Shown: positions 19,140-28,243, numbered from the stretch's first letter. The stretch: DNA of 64,000 bases from Streptomyces sp. T12 (GCF_028736035.1 NZ_CP117866.1:9155001-9219000), one strand, 5' to 3'. The notes: generated by a model from the letters alone, not told the origin. A program made the numbers and translations.

Positions 19140-20209
19140 GGAAGACGGCAACGACACAGAGCGGGGGGACGATCCCGGCACAGCCGGGACCACGCGACGC
19201 GACGGAATCGACGCGCCGGGGGCCGCAGGACGGGATCGTTTCGGCGGAGGGTGACATGAGCGGTGTGTCCGGACGGGCGGCGGCTGACGCGGACGCGGAC
19301 GCCGTGATTCTCGGGGCCGGGCCCAGCTTCCGTCCCGGTGAGCGGGCCACCGTACGGCTGCGGGACGCCGGTCCCGACGACCCGCCCCGTTATGCCCCCG
19401 AGTGGCTGGAGCTGCGCGAGAGCGCCGATGCTGCCGCGCGGGCGCACGACCTGCTCGATCCGCTGCGGATCCGGCTGGCCAACCTGCCGGGACGGGCCGG
19501 ACTGGTCATCCACGACGTGGGCTGCGGCACCGGCTCCATGGGCCGTTGGCTCGCGCCCCACCTCGACGGCCCCCAGCACTGGGTCCTGCACGACCGCGAC
19601 CCCTACCTCCTGCACTTTGCCGCCGTGGCCTCCCCCCGCTCCTCCGCCGACGGCAGCCGCGTCACGGTCGAGACGCGCCGCGGCGACATCGGCCGTCTCA
19701 CCCCGGACGCCCTGGCCGGCGCCTCGCTGGTGACCGCCTCCGCACTGCTCGACGTCCTCACGCGCGAGGAGGTCGCCACCCTCGCCGCCGCGTGTGCGGG
19801 CGCGGGCTGCCCGGCGCTGCTGACGCTCTCCGTCGCCGGGCGCGTCGAACTCACCCCGTCCGACCCGCTGGACACAGAGATCGCCGAGGCGTTCAACACC
19901 CACCAGCGGCGCTCGGGCATGCTGGGCCCGGACGCGATCACGGCAGCGGCCGAGGCCTTCTCCGAGCACGGCGCGACCGTCCAGGTGCACCCGAGCCCCT
20001 GGCGTCTCGGCCCCGGCGAGTCGGCCCTCACGGCCCAGTGGCTGCGCGGCTGGGTCGGCGCGGCGGTCGAGCAACGCCCCGAACTCCGTGAGCGCGCCGA
20101 CCGCTACCTGCAGGACCGCCTCGCCGCCTGTGAGGCGGGCGAGCTGCACGTCGTGGTCCACCACAGCGACCTGCTGGCGCTGTGCCGACCGACGGGCGGA
20201 GCGTCATGA
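19136..20209 (+). CDS. Class I SAM-dependent methyltransferase
   Basis: A 357-residue protein if started at ATG 19136, which overlaps the glycosyltransferase stop and follows GGAGG. ATG 19256 (MSGVSGRAAADA), also behind GGAGGG, is a credible alternative and the first 40 residues look disordered. SAM motif I is VIHDVGCGTGSMGRWLAPHL, followed by the acidic HDRDPYLL motif and the post-motif GDIGRLTPDAL. Later residues hold ASALLDVLTREEVATL and a C-terminal lobe. It sits in a four-gene coupled row and probably modifies the same small molecule. Target atom unknown. Confidence 0.88.
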
Positions 20210-21621
20210 GCGTGGAGACGGTGGCGAAGGCGAGCGCCATGCGGCGGGGCGCCAAGCCGCGACAGCGGCGAGTGAAGGCATTGGCCGTGAGTACGGTCGC
20301 CGCCCTCCCCGAGGTGCCCTCCGCCGCCCGACTCGCCATCAAGCCCTCGGTCCCCCCCACCGCCACCCCCACCCCCGTGGCCGTCTCCCGCTCCCGCATC
20401 GGCGTCGTCGTCACCGAGCCCCGCCCGGCAGCGCCGACCCCAGGCGCAGCGCGCCCCCGTAGGTCGCTGCGCACTCTCCTGTCCCGCCTCAACACCCCCG
20501 CCTTCCGCACCCACCTCGGCACGGCCGCCGGCGTCATCATCCTCGCCGTGCTGTTCTGGCGGCTCGGCACCGGCGTGTTCCTCGACGGACTGCGGCGGAT
20601 CGACGCGGCGGCGCTGGTCGTGGCGGTCGGGATCGGACTCGTCACCACCGTGTTCAGCGCGTGGCGTTGGCAGTTGGTGGCCCGAGGGCTGCGGATCCGG
20701 CTGCCGCTTCGGCCGGCCGTCGCCGACTACTACCGCGCCCTGTTCCTCAACGCGGCCCTCCCCGGCGGCGTCCTCGGCGATGTGCACCGGGCGGTGCGGC
20801 ATGGGCAGAGCGCCGGTGACATGGGCCGCGGCGTCCGCGCGGTGGTCCTCGAGCGGACGGCCGGTCAGGTCGTCCTCGCCGGTGTCGGCGCCGTCGTCCT
20901 GCTGACCATGCCGTCGCCGGTGCTGAACGAGGCCCGGGATCTCACGCCCGTCCTGCTGTTCGCCGCCGTGGGCGCGCTCGCCGTAGTGGCCGCCGTACGC
21001 ATGAACCGCGCGCCCTCCCGCCGTGACCGGTCGAACCCGACGGCGCTGCGCGGCACGCTCGGCGAGGCACGGGAAGCCCTGCTGTCCCGCCGCAACGGGC
21101 CCGGCGTCGCCGTCTCCTCCGTCGTGGTCCTCGCCGGCCACCTCGCGATGTTCGTGGTCGCCGCCCGGGTCGCCGGCTCCGCCGCCTCCGTGGCCGTCCT
21201 GCTGCCGCTCGCCGTCCTGGCCCTGCTCGCCATGGGCCTGCCCCTGAACGTCGGCGGCTGGGGCCCCCGGGAGGGCGTCACCGCCTGGGCGTTCGGGGCG
21301 GCGGGGCTGGGCGCCGAAAGCGGCCTGGCCGTCGCCGTCGTGTACGGCGTGCTCAGCTTCGTGGCCGCCCTGCCCGGCGTCCTCGTGCTGGTCGCCCGCT
21401 GGTACTGCGGCCTGCGTGCGGGCTCCGGGGCCGCCGTCACCGAGGCGGGCCCGGAACCCGGCCGCTATGCCCTTGCGTCTGATGTGTCCGGTACGGAATC
21501 GTCCGCGGAGGTCAGCAGTGACACATACGCGCCGAAGGAATCCGCGAGGCTCGCCAGCAGCCGCTTCCCCTTTTCCGCGCAGCCCAGCGAAGGACGGCCT
21601 ATGACACCCGAATCGGTATAG
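20206..21621 (+). CDS. Lysylphosphatidylglycerol-synthase-TM/UPF0104 membrane protein (flippase-like)
   Basis: A 471-residue integral membrane protein starting at ATG 20206 within the methyltransferase stop. The first 105 residues are a basic, proline-rich cytoplasmic region. About seven to eight membrane segments follow, with family patterns SAWRWQLVARGL, FLNAALPGGVLGDVHRAV, LERTAGQVVL and LPLNVGGWGPREGV. Relatives flip or transfer lipids, such as MprF and AglD-type proteins. The last 50 residues are hydrophilic and run 157 bp antisense into the 3' end of the creatininase gene, so this tail may be a late addition after loss of an original stop. Confidence 0.88.
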   Translation: MSVETVAKASAMRRGAKPRQRRVKALAVSTVAALPEVPSAARLAIKPSVPPTATPTPVAVSRSRIGVVVTEPRPAAPTPGAARPRRSLRTLLSRLNTPAFRTHLGTAAGVIILAVLFWRLGTGVFLDGLRRIDAAALVVAVGIGLVTTVFSAWRWQLVARGLRIRLPLRPAVADYYRALFLNAALPGGVLGDVHRAVRHGQSAGDMGRGVRAVVLERTAGQVVLAGVGAVVLLTMPSPVLNEARDLTPVLLFAAVGALAVVAAVRMNRAPSRRDRSNPTALRGTLGEAREALLSRRNGPGVAVSSVVVLAGHLAMFVVAARVAGSAASVAVLLPLAVLALLAMGLPLNVGGWGPREGVTAWAFGAAGLGAESGLAVAVVYGVLSFVAALPGVLVLVARWYCGLRAGSGAAVTEAGPEPGRYALASDVSGTESSAEVSSDTYAPKESARLASSRFPFSAQPSEGRPMTPESV

Positions 21622-22253
21622 CCGGACATACCGAGAGTCAAGAGGTGGCGACGGTCGTCCGCCACGAAATCGGAAGTCTCATAACCGGGTCGGATCAATT
21701 CGGGATGAGTGTGCAGAAGGATGGAGGTCTCAATTTCCCCCGCGTGCATGTCGGTGAGCAGCGAGGTCTCCACCCCCGCCCGCTCCCGCGCCGCCTCCCA
21801 GTCCTCCGCGGCCGGGAACAGCGCCATCCGCTCGCCGCGCGCGGAGGACTCCTGAACGACATTGCCCAGTACGTAGTTTCCGCCGTGCCCGTTGACCAGA
21901 ACCAGGGCGTCCACGCCCGACCGGCGGAGCGAAGCCGCTATGTCCCGTATCACCGCATGAAGGGTCACTGAGGAGATGCTGACGGTCCCCGGCCAGGCCG
22001 CGTGCTCGTGCGAGCAGGAGATCGTCACCGGTGGAAGAAGGTGCACCGGATGCGTGGCGGCTATCTCGCGCGCGACCGCGCAGGCCACGAGCGTGTCGGT
22101 GGCCAGCGGAAGGAACGGACCGTGCTGCTCGAAGCTCCCGACGGGCAGGACCGCGACCTGTCGTGAAACGCCCGCGCCTCGCTTCCGTACGTCTTCGGTG
22201 GTGTCCGCGGGCACCAACGAGTGTGCCGCCGGCCGCGTTTGTGAACCACTCAT
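21465..22253 (-). CDS. Creatininase-family amidohydrolase (FAPy-deformylase candidate)
   Basis: A 262-residue metal-dependent amidohydrolase. Metal and active-site motifs are SFEQHGPFLPLATDT (Glu, His, Asp), SHEHAAWPGT, NGHGGNYVLGN and the glutamate of DMHAGEIETS. Family members include creatininase, MftE and the archaeal ArfB deformylase, which removes formate from the FAPy nucleotide made by a GTP cyclohydrolase. Being 41 bp from a divergent GTP cyclohydrolase II, deformylation of its product is the natural inference. The start is ATG 22253; a GTG near residue 29 (SRQVAVLPVGSFEQHG) is an alternative that would widen the promoter gap. Its 3' end overlaps the membrane protein gene. Confidence 0.88.
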   Translation of the reverse strand: MSGSQTRPAAHSLVPADTTEDVRKRGAGVSRQVAVLPVGSFEQHGPFLPLATDTLVACAVAREIAATHPVHLLPPVTISCSHEHAAWPGTVSISSVTLHAVIRDIAASLRRSGVDALVLVNGHGGNYVLGNVVQESSARGERMALFPAAEDWEAARERAGVETSLLTDMHAGEIETSILLHTHPELIRPGYETSDFVADDRRHLLTLGMSGYTDSGVIGRPSLGCAEKGKRLLASLADSFGAYVSLLTSADDSVPDTSDARA

Positions 22254-22294
22254 CTTTTCCCGGCCTTTCGTCTCTGCTTAGGAACTGAAGAATC

Positions 22295-22963
22295 ATGACA
22301 GAAAAAATTGGTGTGCTCGGCAAGAAGTCCGCACAGCGTACGCAGCGTTCCGGCGTGGAACGCGTGGTGAATGCCCCCCTGCCCACCGTGTACGGGGAAT
22401 TCCGCGCGATCGGTTACCTCGACCACGACCGCGGCGACGAACAAGTGGCCCTCGTCTACGGCGAGATCGGCACGGACGACGTCCTGACCCGGCTGCACTC
22501 CGAGTGCCTGACCGGCGACGCCTTCGGCTCCCAGCACTGCGAGTGCGGCGACCAGCTCGCCTCCGCGCTGCGTGCCGTCGTCGCCGAAGGAAGCGGCATA
22601 GTCGTCTACTTGCGGGGCCACGAGGGCCGCGGCATCGGTCTGCTCGGCAAGCTGCGGGCGATGGCCCTGCAGGCGGAGGGCCTGGACACCGTCGAGGCCA
22701 ACCTCGCGCTCGGCCTGCCGGTGGACGCCCGCGACTACGGGGTCGCCGCCGAGATGCTGCACGACCTGGGGGTGAGCAGCGTCCGCCTGATGTCGAACAA
22801 CCCGCGCAAGCGCGAGGCGTTGCTGCGACACGGCATCCAGGTGGCCGAGCAGGTCCCGCTGCTGATCCCGCCGTGCGAGAACAACATCACCTACCTGCGC
22901 ACCAAGCGGGAGCGCCTCGACCACCACCTGCCCCATCTGGACGCGGTCGCGCACCTGTCCTGA
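22295..22963 (+). CDS. ribA: GTP cyclohydrolase II, Tyr-to-Met (FAPy-forming) type
   Basis: A 222-residue stand-alone GCH II. Zinc ligands are Cys71, Cys82 and Cys84 in HSECLTGDAFGSQHCECGDQL. Catalytic residues lie in LRGHEGRGIGLLGKLRAM and the GTP-binding C-terminus has LMSNNPRKREALLRHGIQV. In the riboflavin enzyme the segment reads KIRAYALQ; here it is KLRAMALQ, with Met123 in place of the tyrosine. In a published S. coelicolor paralogue with this change the enzyme, as I recall, stops at the formylated pyrimidine (FAPy) because formate is not released. It is not with other rib genes, so it is probably a secondary-pathway enzyme feeding the neighbouring genes. ATG 22295. Confidence 0.9.
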   Translation: MTEKIGVLGKKSAQRTQRSGVERVVNAPLPTVYGEFRAIGYLDHDRGDEQVALVYGEIGTDDVLTRLHSECLTGDAFGSQHCECGDQLASALRAVVAEGSGIVVYLRGHEGRGIGLLGKLRAMALQAEGLDTVEANLALGLPVDARDYGVAAEMLHDLGVSSVRLMSNNPRKREALLRHGIQVAEQVPLLIPPCENNITYLRTKRERLDHHLPHLDAVAHLS

Positions 22964-22996
22964 TTGCGGCCGGGCCCGTCCGGACAGGAAGAGGGA

Positions 22997-23968
22997 ATGA
23001 CCGACGACGTCCTCTTCCTCTCCGGAGACCAGGTGACGCGCCTGCTGAGCCTCGACGCGGCGATCGCCTCGCAGCGCGCGGCTTTCACGGCGCTCGGCGC
23101 CGACGCGGCCGACCTGCCCGGGAAGATCATGCACCCGAGCCGCTTCGACGACAGCGTCGTCTTCGCGTACGTCTCCCGGCTGTCCGCCGACACCGGCGCC
23201 GTCGCGAAGATCGGCAGCGTCAACCCGGGCAACGCGGCGTCCGGCCTGCCCACCATCCACGCCGTCATCACCGTGCTCGACCCGGTCACCGGCCGCCTGG
23301 TCGCCGTCATGGACGGCACGCAGATCACGACCCTGCGCACGGCCGCCGCGAGCGCCGTGGCGATCGACGCCCTGTCCACCCCCGACAGCGCGGACCTCGC
23401 CCTCCTCGGCTCCGGCACCCAGGCCCTCGCCCACGCCCGGGCCGTCGCCCGGGTGCGCGAGGTGAAGTCCGTACGGCTGTGGAGCCCGACCGCGCGGAAT
23501 CGCTCCAGCGCCGCCGAGCGGCTTGCCGCCGAACTGAGCCTCCCCGTCCAGGCGGTCGGCACCGCGCAGGAGGCCGTGACGGGGGCGTCGCTGGTCGCGG
23601 CCTGCACGCTCAGTACGACGCCCGTCGTGCGCGGGGAGTGGCTGGCCCCCGGGGCCACGGTGGTCACCGTGGGTTCGTTCGCGCCCGGGCGCCGGGAGGT
23701 GGACGCGGAGGTTCTGCGGCGCGCCGCGAGCGTCGTCGTCGACGACCCGGTGACCGCGGCCGCGCACGCCGGGCCGGTGGTGGACGCGCTGAGCGAAGGG
23801 CTGCTGGCGCACGAGGACCTGGTCGGGCTCGGCGCCGTGCTCACCGGGCAGAGCTTCCCGAGGTCCGGACCCGGCGACATCGTCTACTACAACAGCGTCG
23901 GCCTCGGCATCCAGGACGCGGCCGCCGCGTGGGCCGTGGTCGAGGCAGCCAGGAAGGTGGGCCTGTGA
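22997..23968 (+). CDS. Ornithine cyclodeaminase / mu-crystallin family protein
   Basis: A 323-residue NAD(P)-dependent enzyme starting at ATG 22997 behind GGAAGAGGGA, 33 bases after the GCH II stop. The fold signatures are DLPGKIMHPSRF, AKIGSVNPGNAASGLPTIHAVITVLD, the TTLRTAAASAVAIDAL helix and the Rossmann site LLGSGTQALAHARAVARV. The C-terminal part has IVYYNSVGLGIQDAAAAW. Family reactions include ornithine or lysine cyclodeamination, alanine dehydrogenation and ketimine (piperideine-carboxylate) reduction. With two saccharopine dehydrogenase-type genes downstream, a cyclic imine from lysine metabolism is a reasonable guess but not proven. Confidence 0.88.
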   Translation: MTDDVLFLSGDQVTRLLSLDAAIASQRAAFTALGADAADLPGKIMHPSRFDDSVVFAYVSRLSADTGAVAKIGSVNPGNAASGLPTIHAVITVLDPVTGRLVAVMDGTQITTLRTAAASAVAIDALSTPDSADLALLGSGTQALAHARAVARVREVKSVRLWSPTARNRSSAAERLAAELSLPVQAVGTAQEAVTGASLVAACTLSTTPVVRGEWLAPGATVVTVGSFAPGRREVDAEVLRRAASVVVDDPVTAAAHAGPVVDALSEGLLAHEDLVGLGAVLTGQSFPRSGPGDIVYYNSVGLGIQDAAAAWAVVEAARKVGL

Positions 23969-24020
23969 CAACGCGCGCGAGGACCGGAGCCACGACCCAG
24001 GCGGCGAAGGAGGTGCGGCC

Positions 24021-24727
24021 GTGAACACGACCGCGAGCGTCGTCGTCATCGGAGGCGGCGTGATGGGCACCAGCATCGCCTACCACCTCGCCCGCGCCGG
24101 AGTACGGGACGTCGTCCTCGTCGAGCGGGACGAGCCGGCCTCCGGCTCCACCTCGAAGGCGGCCGGCGGGGTGCGGGCGCAGTTCTCCGACGCGCTGAAC
24201 ATCCAGCTCGGGGCGCGCAGCCTGGAGGCGTTCGGCCGGTTCGAGGAGGAGACCGGGTACGACATCGGGCTGCACCGGGTCGGCCATCTCTTCCTCCTCT
24301 CGCATCGGCCGGATCGTTCAGCACCAGCTTCTACTTCCACGGCGAAGGCCCCGGCCTCCTGCTCGGCATGTCCGACCCCGATGAGCGGCCCGGCTTCGCC
24401 ACCGACACCCACGACCGCTGGATCCCCTGCCTGGCCGCGGCCATGGAGCACCGCGCCCCCGCCCTGCTCGACCTGCGCCGCACGGGCGGATGGGCGGGCC
24501 TGTACGAGGTCACCCCGGACCACAACGCGCTGATCGGCGAGGCGACTTCCGTCTCCCGCTTCCTGTACGCGACCGGCTGCTCCGGCCACGGATTTCTGCA
24601 GGGGCCGGCCGTCGGCGAGGTCGTCCGCGACCTGTACCTCGGCCGCGTACCCTTCGTGGACGTCAGCCCCTTGAGCGCCGGCCGGTTCGCGGCCGACGCC
24701 CCGCGCCCGGAGGCCAACCGCGTATGA
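24021..24727 (+). pseudogene. FAD-dependent amino-acid oxidase (DAO family), internally deleted
   Basis: GTG 24021 behind GGAGG opens an FAD oxidoreductase with the dinucleotide fold VVIGGGVMGTSIAYHLARAG and the segment STSKAAGGVRAQFSD. After about 92 residues (GHLFLLSHRP, near 24310) the frame loses homology. The C-terminal third continues in another frame as GSFSTSFYFHGEGPGLLLGM, then YEVTPDHNALIGE and CSGHGFLQGPAVGE, ending at TGA 24727. Intact relatives of about 380-400 residues carry roughly 150 more residues between these parts, so a deletion plus frameshift has destroyed the gene. It resembles sarcosine/pipecolate/D-amino acid oxidases. The next gene starts inside its stop codon, so the original operon was coupled. 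Confidence 0.85.
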
Positions 24728-25785
24728 CCGATCTCCACCTGTGGCTGCGCCACGAGGTCCGTTCCACCGAGCGACGCACCCCGATCGTGCCGTCCGACGC
24801 CCGGCGGCTCGTCGAGAGCGGAGTGACGCTGACCGTCGAGGAGTCCCCGCAGCGGATCTTCCCCATCGAGGAGTACGCGGCGGTCGGCTGCCGCGTCGTG
24901 CCCTCGGGCTCCTGGGTGTCGGCCCCGGCCGACGTCGTCGTCATCGGGCTGAAGGAACTCCCGGACGGACCCGCCGAACTGACGCACCGGCACATCTTCT
25001 TCGGCCACGCCTACAAGCAGCAGCCCGGCGCCGAGGACCTGCTCCGCCGGTTCGCCGACGGGGGCGGGGCCCTGCTCGACCTGGAGTACCTGGTGGACGA
25101 CCAGGGCCGCCGCCTCGCCGCTTTCGGCTTCTGGGCCGGCTATCTCGGTGCCGCGCTGGCCGTCCTCCAGCACCGGGGCAGGCTCGTCGCGCCGCTGGCC
25201 CCCACGTCGAAGGACGAACTCGACGAGATCCTCCAACCAGCCGCCGACGACGAGGAGTTCACGGCGCTCGTGATCGGCGCCCTGGGACGCAGCGGCCGCG
25301 GCGCTTGCCTCGCGTTCCTGACCGCCGGCATCGAGGCGACGCCCTGGGACCTCGCCGAGACCCGCGACCTGGACCGCGAGGCCCTGCTGGCGCACGACGT
25401 GTTGGTCAACGCCGTCCTCGCCACCAGCCCCGTCCCGCCCTTCCTGCGCGAGCAGGACCTCGACGACCCCGCCCGCCGGCTGCGCACCCTCTGCGACGTC
25501 ACCGTCGACGTCGGCTCACCCCTGAACGTCCTGCCCGTCTACGACCGCACGACCGAGTGGACCGAGCCCGTGCGCCGACTGCGCAAGGAGCCTGCGCTCG
25601 ACCTCATCGCCATCGACAACCTGCCCTCCCTGCTGCCCAGGGAGTCCAGCACCGACTTCTCGGCGGCGCTGGTGCTCCAGCTGCTGGAGTTCGAGGCGGG
25701 TGGGCCGTGGGGGCGCTGTCTGGACCGGTTCCACCATGCCTGCCGTGAACTCGGCATCGCAGAAGGGGAGTTCCGTCATGTCTGA
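24724..25785 (+). CDS. Saccharopine dehydrogenase, lysine-forming type
   Basis: A 353-residue protein of the AlaDH/PNT-like saccharopine dehydrogenase (Lys1) family, starting at ATG 24724 inside the pseudogene stop. The N-terminal domain shows LRHEVRSTERRTPIVPSDAR, the usual substrate-binding start, and FFGHAYKQQPG. The nucleotide domain covers about 195-320 (ALVIGALGRSGRGACLAFL). DVTVDVGSPLNVLPVYDRTT and DNLPSLLPRESSTDFSAAL are near the C-terminus. The reaction would be reversible condensation of lysine and 2-oxoglutarate with NAD(H). Length matches the family. It overlaps by eight bases a saccharopine reductase-like gene, suggesting they act in sequence. Confidence 0.9.
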   Translation: MTDLHLWLRHEVRSTERRTPIVPSDARRLVESGVTLTVEESPQRIFPIEEYAAVGCRVVPSGSWVSAPADVVVIGLKELPDGPAELTHRHIFFGHAYKQQPGAEDLLRRFADGGGALLDLEYLVDDQGRRLAAFGFWAGYLGAALAVLQHRGRLVAPLAPTSKDELDEILQPAADDEEFTALVIGALGRSGRGACLAFLTAGIEATPWDLAETRDLDREALLAHDVLVNAVLATSPVPPFLREQDLDDPARRLRTLCDVTVDVGSPLNVLPVYDRTTEWTEPVRRLRKEPALDLIAIDNLPSLLPRESSTDFSAALVLQLLEFEAGGPWGRCLDRFHHACRELGIAEGEFRHV

Positions 25786-26941
25786 CCCCTCCACACGCAT
25801 GCCCGCGAGTGGCACCGTCCACTGGGTCGGCGCCGGACTGTCCACGGGCAGCGGTCTGGCCCGGCTCTGCGACACCGCCGACCGCGTACGCCTGTGGCAC
25901 CGCACCGAGAGCCGCGCGGCGGACGCCCTGGCCCGGCGGGGACTCGCCGGACGCGCCGAGCCCCGCGCCTACACGCTCCCGGCGCTCACGGCCGAACTGG
26001 CGCCCGGCGACGTCGTCGTATCGATGCTGCCCGCGCCGGAACACGCCGGGATCCTGGCAGCCTGCGTCCAGCGGCAGGCGCACTTCGCCTGCTCCAGCTA
26101 TGTGTCGGACGCGGTGGTGGAGCAGGTGCCCGCGGCCGCCGCGGCCGGGCTCGTCGTCCTCACCGAGGCCGGCCTCGACCCGGGCATCGACCACCTCTTC
26201 GCCCACTGCCTCGTCGGCCGCGCCCGGGAGGCCGTGGGCGACGACACGGCCGCCTCGTACAGCCTGACGTCGTACTGCGGCGGTGTCCCCGCGGTTCCGA
26301 ACGACTTCAGGTACCGCTTCAGCTGGGCGCCCGCCGGTGTGCTCAACGCCCTGCGCTCACCGGCGCGTTATGTGCGGGACGGTGCCGAGACGGTCGCCGA
26401 GCGGCCGTGGGAGATGACGCGGCGGCATGTGGTGGACGGGGAGGCGTTCGAGGTCTACCCCAACCGCGACAGTGTTCCGTTCGTCGAACAGTACGGGCTG
26501 CCGCCGGCCTGGAAGCCGCAGGCCTTCGTGCGCGGCACGTTGCGTCTGGAGGGCTGGCTGCGCGCCTGGGACGCCGTCTTCGAGGAGCTGAAGGCCGGCG
26601 ACGACGCCCGGATCGCCGCCCTGGCGGGGGAGCTGGCCGCCAAGTACCCCACCACGGACGCCGACCGCGACCGCGTCGTCCTCGCCGTGTCGCTGGACGT
26701 GCGCGGCGGGGACGGGCGGACGTGGTCCGGCAGTTACCTCCTCGACCTGGTGGGGGACGCGGAGGAGAGCGCGATGGCCCGCTGTGTCTCCCGGCCCCTC
26801 GCCCTGGGCGTGCGCCACATCCTGGACGGCTCCCTGCCGGCGGGCCTGAACCGCGCCGCCGAGACGGCGGCCCGCTCGCAGGAGTGGCTGCGCGAACTCG
26901 CGCTGGAAGGTGTGGAGTTCGCCCTGCGCGTGGACAGGTAG
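25778..26941 (+). CDS. Saccharopine dehydrogenase (glutamate-forming)-like reductase
   Basis: A 387-residue enzyme resembling Lys9-type saccharopine reductase. ATG 25778 follows AGAAGGGGAG and overlaps the previous gene. The N-terminal Rossmann motif is HWVGAGLSTGSGLARL, followed by DVVVSMLPAPEHAGIL and CSSYVSDAVVEQ. The catalytic domain includes LTEAGLDPGIDHLFAHCLV, a family hallmark, and YCGGVPAVPNDFRYRFSW. It would split saccharopine to glutamate and aminoadipate semialdehyde, or make a related opine-like adduct. Together with the preceding gene it forms a complete saccharopine pathway, uncommon in bacteria as two separate proteins. It is the last gene of this plus-strand row. Confidence 0.88.
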   Translation: MSDPSTRMPASGTVHWVGAGLSTGSGLARLCDTADRVRLWHRTESRAADALARRGLAGRAEPRAYTLPALTAELAPGDVVVSMLPAPEHAGILAACVQRQAHFACSSYVSDAVVEQVPAAAAAGLVVLTEAGLDPGIDHLFAHCLVGRAREAVGDDTAASYSLTSYCGGVPAVPNDFRYRFSWAPAGVLNALRSPARYVRDGAETVAERPWEMTRRHVVDGEAFEVYPNRDSVPFVEQYGLPPAWKPQAFVRGTLRLEGWLRAWDAVFEELKAGDDARIAALAGELAAKYPTTDADRDRVVLAVSLDVRGGDGRTWSGSYLLDLVGDAEESAMARCVSRPLALGVRHILDGSLPAGLNRAAETAARSQEWLRELALEGVEFALRVDR

Positions 26942-26945
26942 GGGC

Positions 26946-28178
26946 TCAGTCGCCCGTGACGGCCTCGTGCACGAGCCGCTTGAGGTCCTGGAACATCGTG
27001 TGCGACGTCCTCGGCCGCACCTGCGTCATGAACTGCACCGTCAGGTCGCGGCCCGGGTCGACCCAGAACGTGGTGGTCGCGACCCCGCTCCAGCCGTAGG
27101 TGCCGAGGCCGGCCGGGGCCCTCGTACGGGTCGGGTCGATCACCACGGAGACGCCGAGGCCGAAGCCCAGGCCGTCGTTGCCGGGCTCGTCGTGGGCGGG
27201 GCGGCTGCCGAAGGCGCGCAGGTCGGCGCCGCCCGGAAGGTGGTTGGACGTCATCAGGTCCACGGTCCCGGGGGACAGCAGACGGGTGCCGTCGAGTTCG
27301 CCGCGGCGGCGCAGCAGCTCCATGAAGCGGTGGATGTCGTGCGCGGAGGCCGCCATGCCGCCGCTGCCGGACAGGAAGCGGGGGCGGCCGTGCAGCGGGA
27401 GGCCGGGGATCGGCTCGATGCCGCCCTCGTCGGTCTCGCCGTACAACTCGCTGAGCCTGTCCGCCTGTTCGTCGCTCACGCAGAAGCCGGCGTCGGCCAT
27501 CCCGAGCGGCCCGAAGATCCGCTCGGCGAAGAACTCGTCGAGCGGCCGCCCGGACACGACCTCGATGACCCGGCCCAGGACGTTCGTGGCGACCGAGTAG
27601 TTCCACTGCGTCCCCGGCTCGAACTGCAGCGGCAGACTCGCGTACACGTCGACCGTCTCGGCCAGGTTCGAACCCGGAAGCACCGCCGAGTCCAGGTTGG
27701 CGTCGCGGTAGAGGGCGTCGACGGGATGCGTGCGGTAGAAGGCGAAGGTCAGTCCGGCGGTGTGGGTCATCAGGTGCCGGATGCGTATCGGCCCGTCGGC
27801 CGGGCGGGTCACGGTGTCGGCGCCGGATCCGCTGACGTACACCCGAGGCTCGGCGAAGGCGGGCAGATGGCGCTCGACCGGGTCGTCGAGCGACAGCTTG
27901 CCCTCCTCCACCAGCAGCAGCGCGGCGACCGAGGTGACCGGCTTGGTCATGGAGTAGATCCGCCACAGCGTGTCGGCCTCGACGGGCAGCCCGGCCGCCA
28001 GGTCCCGGTGGCCGTGCGTGGCGAGGTGGGCGACGCGTCCACCGCGGGCGACGGAGACCAGGTAGCCGGGTATCCGCCCCTCGTCGACGTAGTGGGCGAA
28101 GTGCTGGTCGAGGCGGTCCAGAGCCTTCGCGTCCAGCCCGACCTCGCCCGGGTCGACCTCTTGTGTCAGCAGTGCCAT
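26946..28178 (-). CDS. Beta-lactamase-family serine hydrolase (class C-like esterase)
   Basis: A 410-residue protein starting at ATG 28178 behind GGAGGAG. The nucleophile motif is SMTK with Ser76 and Lys79; the second motif is a YSV triplet in QWNYSVATNVLGRVIE; GWSGVATTTFW near the end takes the place of the KTG box. Without a signal peptide and with HLMTHTAGLTFAFYR in the middle, it is more like cytoplasmic esterases of family VIII than a secreted beta-lactamase. It is 65 bases downstream of the MFS pump gene on the same strand and is probably coexpressed with it, under TetR control. Substrate unknown. Confidence 0.88.
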   Translation of the reverse strand: MALLTQEVDPGEVGLDAKALDRLDQHFAHYVDEGRIPGYLVSVARGGRVAHLATHGHRDLAAGLPVEADTLWRIYSMTKPVTSVAALLLVEEGKLSLDDPVERHLPAFAEPRVYVSGSGADTVTRPADGPIRIRHLMTHTAGLTFAFYRTHPVDALYRDANLDSAVLPGSNLAETVDVYASLPLQFEPGTQWNYSVATNVLGRVIEVVSGRPLDEFFAERIFGPLGMADAGFCVSDEQADRLSELYGETDEGGIEPIPGLPLHGRPRFLSGSGGMAASAHDIHRFMELLRRRGELDGTRLLSPGTVDLMTSNHLPGGADLRAFGSRPAHDEPGNDGLGFGLGVSVVIDPTRTRAPAGLGTYGWSGVATTTFWVDPGRDLTVQFMTQVRPRTSHTMFQDLKRLVHEAVTGD

Positions 28179-28243
28179 CGCTCTCCTCCGAATGCGTACG
28201 ACGAGGTGCGCTCCGGCATACCCAGCCGGAACGGCCTCAGATC

